Translations under genes and position numbers: made by a program
Shown here: in pieces, positions 32,288-34,258 of the stretch
Layout of the letters: every line of letters begins with the position of its first letter
How positions within the stretch are numbered: position 1 is the first letter of the stretch
Assembly (NCBI RefSeq): GCF_001028175.1
Contig: NZ_AEJF01000057.1
Span: forward strand, 1-34,258
Length of the DNA: 34,258 nt
Direction: 5' to 3'
Source of the DNA: Caballeronia mineralivorans PML1(12)
GTDB lineage: Bacteria > Pseudomonadota > Gammaproteobacteria > Burkholderiales > Burkholderiaceae
Notes under the pieces: generated by a model
Seen by the model: the letters and a program-made list of their open reading frames with translations, nothing else
Databases searched by the model: none
What the model was told of the DNA's origin: nothing

Positions 32288-32796
32288 GTCTTGAACTGTC
32301 CCAGCAGTGTTTCTTCCGTTTCCGTTTTCACGAGAATCTCCACGCGCCGGTTCAACGCACGCCCTTCGGGCGTGTCGTTGGTCGCGATCGGTTGCAAAAA
32401 CGCGATCCCTTTTGTCTTGATGCGCGCAGCGGGAACGCCGCGTGCGACTAGCGCATCGCCCACGGCGTTTGCGCGCGCCGTGGACAGTGCCTGGTTGTAG
32501 TCGAACGGGCCGACGTTGTCTGTGTGTCCCTCGACCATGATCGGCCGCGTGCTGCGCTTGAGCAGCACGGCAGCACGATTGAGCACGGCGATGCTTTCCG
32601 GGCGCATGGAGGCTTCGTCGAAGTCGAACAGCGCCGATTCCTGAAGGCGCAGCTCCACGCCGTCCCGGACCGGATGGACGACGATGCCGACCTTCTGATT
32701 GAGCGCCTCTTCCTTCGACCGGTTCAGGCCGGATGCACAGCCGGCTAGCAAGACCGTGGTCGCGCACGCGTTGACGATGGTTTGAAAGGCTTTCAC
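32281..32796 (-). CDS. OmpA family lipoprotein
   Basis: A 171-residue outer-membrane lipoprotein that anchors to peptidoglycan. The lipoprotein signal ends with the lipobox LLAGC, so Cys20 is the lipidated residue. The OmpA C-terminal domain is complete: FDFDEASMRPESIAVLNRAAVLL, then VEGHTDNVGPFDYNQALSTARANAVGDAL with the peptidoglycan-binding Asp and Arg, ending in NDTPEGRALNRRVEI. A short linker of about 40 residues separates the two. The start is the ATG after which a normal lipoprotein signal follows. It is a single gene convergent with liuD. The role in envelope stability is inferred from the family. Confidence 0.92.
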   Translation of the reverse strand: MKAFQTIVNACATTVLLAGCASGLNRSKEEALNQKVGIVVHPVRDGVELRLQESALFDFDEASMRPESIAVLNRAAVLLKRSTRPIMVEGHTDNVGPFDYNQALSTARANAVGDALVARGVPAARIKTKGIAFLQPIATNDTPEGRALNRRVEILVKTETEETLLGQFKTK

Positions 32797-32967
32797 TGCA
32801 TGTCTCTTGAACGGTTGCCGGGGCGAGGGAAACGATTATAGGGAACCGGAAACTGCCGAGTGTGAAATTAGAACAACACCCGGGAAATCCAGTTGAAAGC
32901 GCTGGTCTTGATTCTGGCCGATCCCGGCCCGACTTACAATGCAGCGCCGGCAGTCGGCTGGAAGACT

Positions 32968-33007
32968 CGAGTTAAGACGAGTTAAGGTTCGTTAAGACTC
33001 GATAAGA
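32968..33007. repeat. Four 10-bp repeats (GTTAAG-type) upstream of the AI-2E gene
   Basis: Cgagttaaga, cgagttaagg, ttcgttaaga and ctcgataaga follow each other without gaps from 32968 to 33007. The core GTTAAG recurs three times and GATAAG once, one per helical turn. The block lies 61 bases upstream of the AI-2E family gene, in the 272-base divergent gap with the OmpA gene. Confidence 0.65.
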
Positions 33008-33068
33008 ATCAGGTCACAATCGGGCTTTAGGGCTTTCACTTAAAGAACAAATAACGAGGACGTTCCCT

Positions 33069-34142
33069 ATGATTTCACGCGATCAAACCTCTGCGGACGA
33101 AAAGGATCGCACGCGGCGTTTGCAACGAACCGCGTCGGGGTGTCTGTACGCAGTGCTTGTTGCCGTTGCGCTCTGGATGATCCGGGACTTCATTCCTGCG
33201 GTAGTGTGGGCGGCGGTCATCGCCATTGCGTTGTGGCCGTTGCTGACCTGGCTCGAACAACGACCGATGTTCAGGCAGCGCGGCATGTGGCTGGCGGTGG
33301 GCTTGACCGTGGTGATCGGGCTGGTGTTCGTGGTGCCGTTCGTCGTGGTCGCGGCGCAGGCGGGCAGCGAAGCCGCCGACCTGCTGCGCTGGTTCCACGA
33401 ATTGCTGCGCACCGGCATTCCCGTGCCCGATCTCGTCAATCATTTGCCTATGGGGTCGAAGCAGATAGCGGCGTGGTGGCAGGAAAATCTTGCCACGCCG
33501 TTCGAGTCTTCACCGGCGGCGAAGAACCTTCATAGCGCGACGGTAGTGGCGATGACGCGGCACTTCGGCGTCCGCTTGGCGCATGGTCTGGTTGTGTTCG
33601 GCTTCATGCTCGTCACGCTGTTTTTTGTGTTCAAGGCGGGGTCGAAACTCGGCGAGCAGTTGCTTGAAGCCGCGAGGCGCGGGTTCGGTTCCGAAGGGGC
33701 GGCACTGGCCCGGCGCATGACCAATTCGGTTCGCAGCACGGTAACGGGGCTGGTGGTGGTGGGTCTGGGCGAGGGTGCGTTGCTTGGCGTAGCCTATCTT
33801 GTGACCGGCGTGCCGCATGCCACGTTGCTCGGCATGTTGACCGCGATCGCCGCAATGCTGCCGTTCTGCGCTCCGATCGTGTTCATCGGCGCGGCTCTGT
33901 GGCTGCTCTCCCAGGGCGCGACGGTGGCGGCGATCAGCGTGGCGGTGTTTGGATTTGTCGTGGTGTTCGTGGCCGAGCATTTCGTGCGGCCGGTGTTGAT
34001 CGGCGGCGCCGCGAGATTGCCGTTCCTGCTGGTGCTGTTTGGGATTCTGGGTGGGGCGGAAACGTTTGGGTTGGTAGGGTTGTTTATCGGGCCGGCGTTG
34101 ATGACGGTTCTGGTCGTGCTGTGGGATGATTGGGTGCATTGA
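33069..34142 (+). CDS. AI-2E family transporter (PerM/TqsA type)
   Basis: A 357-residue membrane protein of the AI-2E exporter family, which includes E. coli TqsA (autoinducer-2 export) and PerM; other members are sodium/proton antiporters. The hydrophobic segments include YAVLVAVALWMIRDFIPAVVWAAVIAIALWPLL at the N-terminus and the conserved C-terminal half: GVPHATLLGMLTAIAAMLPFCAPIVFIGAALWLL, AEHFVRPVLIGGAARLPFLLVLFGILGGAETFGLVGLFIGPALM, the family signature. A soluble stretch of about 80 residues separates helix pairs. The ATG at 33069 has GAGGA upstream. It ends before a terminator. The transported molecule is not predictable. Confidence 0.9.
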   Translation: MISRDQTSADEKDRTRRLQRTASGCLYAVLVAVALWMIRDFIPAVVWAAVIAIALWPLLTWLEQRPMFRQRGMWLAVGLTVVIGLVFVVPFVVVAAQAGSEAADLLRWFHELLRTGIPVPDLVNHLPMGSKQIAAWWQENLATPFESSPAAKNLHSATVVAMTRHFGVRLAHGLVVFGFMLVTLFFVFKAGSKLGEQLLEAARRGFGSEGAALARRMTNSVRSTVTGLVVVGLGEGALLGVAYLVTGVPHATLLGMLTAIAAMLPFCAPIVFIGAALWLLSQGATVAAISVAVFGFVVVFVAEHFVRPVLIGGAARLPFLLVLFGILGGAETFGLVGLFIGPALMTVLVVLWDDWVH

Positions 34143-34184
34143 GATAAGCGACGGGCACGCGTCGATCCAGGTAATGCATATGAC

Positions 34185-34221
34185 AAGGCTGTTCCAGCTC
34201 GCGTTGGAACAGCCTTTCTTT
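34185..34221 (+). terminator. Rho-independent terminator after the AI-2E gene
   Basis: AAGGCTGTTCCA (34185-34196) and TGGAACAGCCTT (34205-34216) form a perfect 12-bp stem with an 8-base loop, followed by TTCTTTC. It is roughly symmetrical, so it may also serve a convergent gene entering from the right; the last 35 bases of the window are too short to name one. Confidence 0.85.
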
Positions 34222-34258
34222 CATCATCCGCTTGCGCGTCTTCCTTCAATGCTTCGTC

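Noticed and set aside
32968..33007. CRISPR array
   Set aside because: The repeats are 10 bases long and have no spacers.

Overview
The window reads as a chromosomal segment of a beta-proteobacterium of the Burkholderiaceae, most likely the Paraburkholderia/Caballeronia/Burkholderia group. The reasons are high GC with GC-rich third codon positions, an FlhDC flagellar master regulator, Burkholderia-type MCP and GlxA/AraC proteins, a liu (leucine/isovalerate) operon and many one-component regulators beside transporters. I see no rRNA, tRNA, IS element, phage gene or CRISPR array. The assignment is inference from protein flavour, not a database match.

Layout. 1-3933: 3' part of a YbiO-like mechanosensitive channel, a GNAT acetyltransferase overlapping it tail to tail, and a purine nucleoside permease (NUP) family protein. 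3934-5672: a 674-base AT-rich regulatory region, then flhD-flhC and a terminator. 5787-7975: an M14-type desuccinylase/aspartoacylase-like protein and a basic amino-acid binding protein. 8520-10106: a chemoreceptor broken by an in-frame TAA. 10117-15711 (minus): a GlxA-type regulator and, upstream of it, a seven-gene operon in transcription order COG0523 GTPase, DUF1097 membrane protein, nitrile hydratase beta, alpha, activator, cbtB, cbtA. 16097-21039: a LysE exporter, then a GntR/FCD regulator divergent from a proline-racemase-family enzyme, a DapA-family enzyme and a Liv-type binding protein. 21108-26291: a small secreted peptide, a DHA2 exporter with a divergent TetR regulator, an MFS importer and a ferritin-like protein. 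26408-32271: a TetR regulator divergent from liuA-liuB-liuD, with no liuC or liuE. 32281-34258: an OmpA lipoprotein and an AI-2E family protein.

How the genes work together. The nitrile hydratase operon encodes both subunits of a cobalt-type enzyme (CTLCSC motif), its activator, a COG0523 metal-handling GTPase and a CbtAB cobalt importer, so metal uptake, delivery and apoenzyme are under one transcript. DUF1097 is the unexplained member. The GntR cassette looks like a hydroxyproline or related imino-acid pathway. The liu genes cover isovaleryl-CoA oxidation and 3-methylcrotonyl-CoA carboxylation only.

The strongest regulatory signals are paired palindromes in two divergent intergenic regions: TGGATA-N3-TATCCA at the GntR locus and TGAGY-N3-RCTCA at the TetR/liu locus. 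A promoter with a 15-bp palindrome just downstream precedes flhD, and a 49-bp hairpin unit is tandemly duplicated between liuB and liuD.
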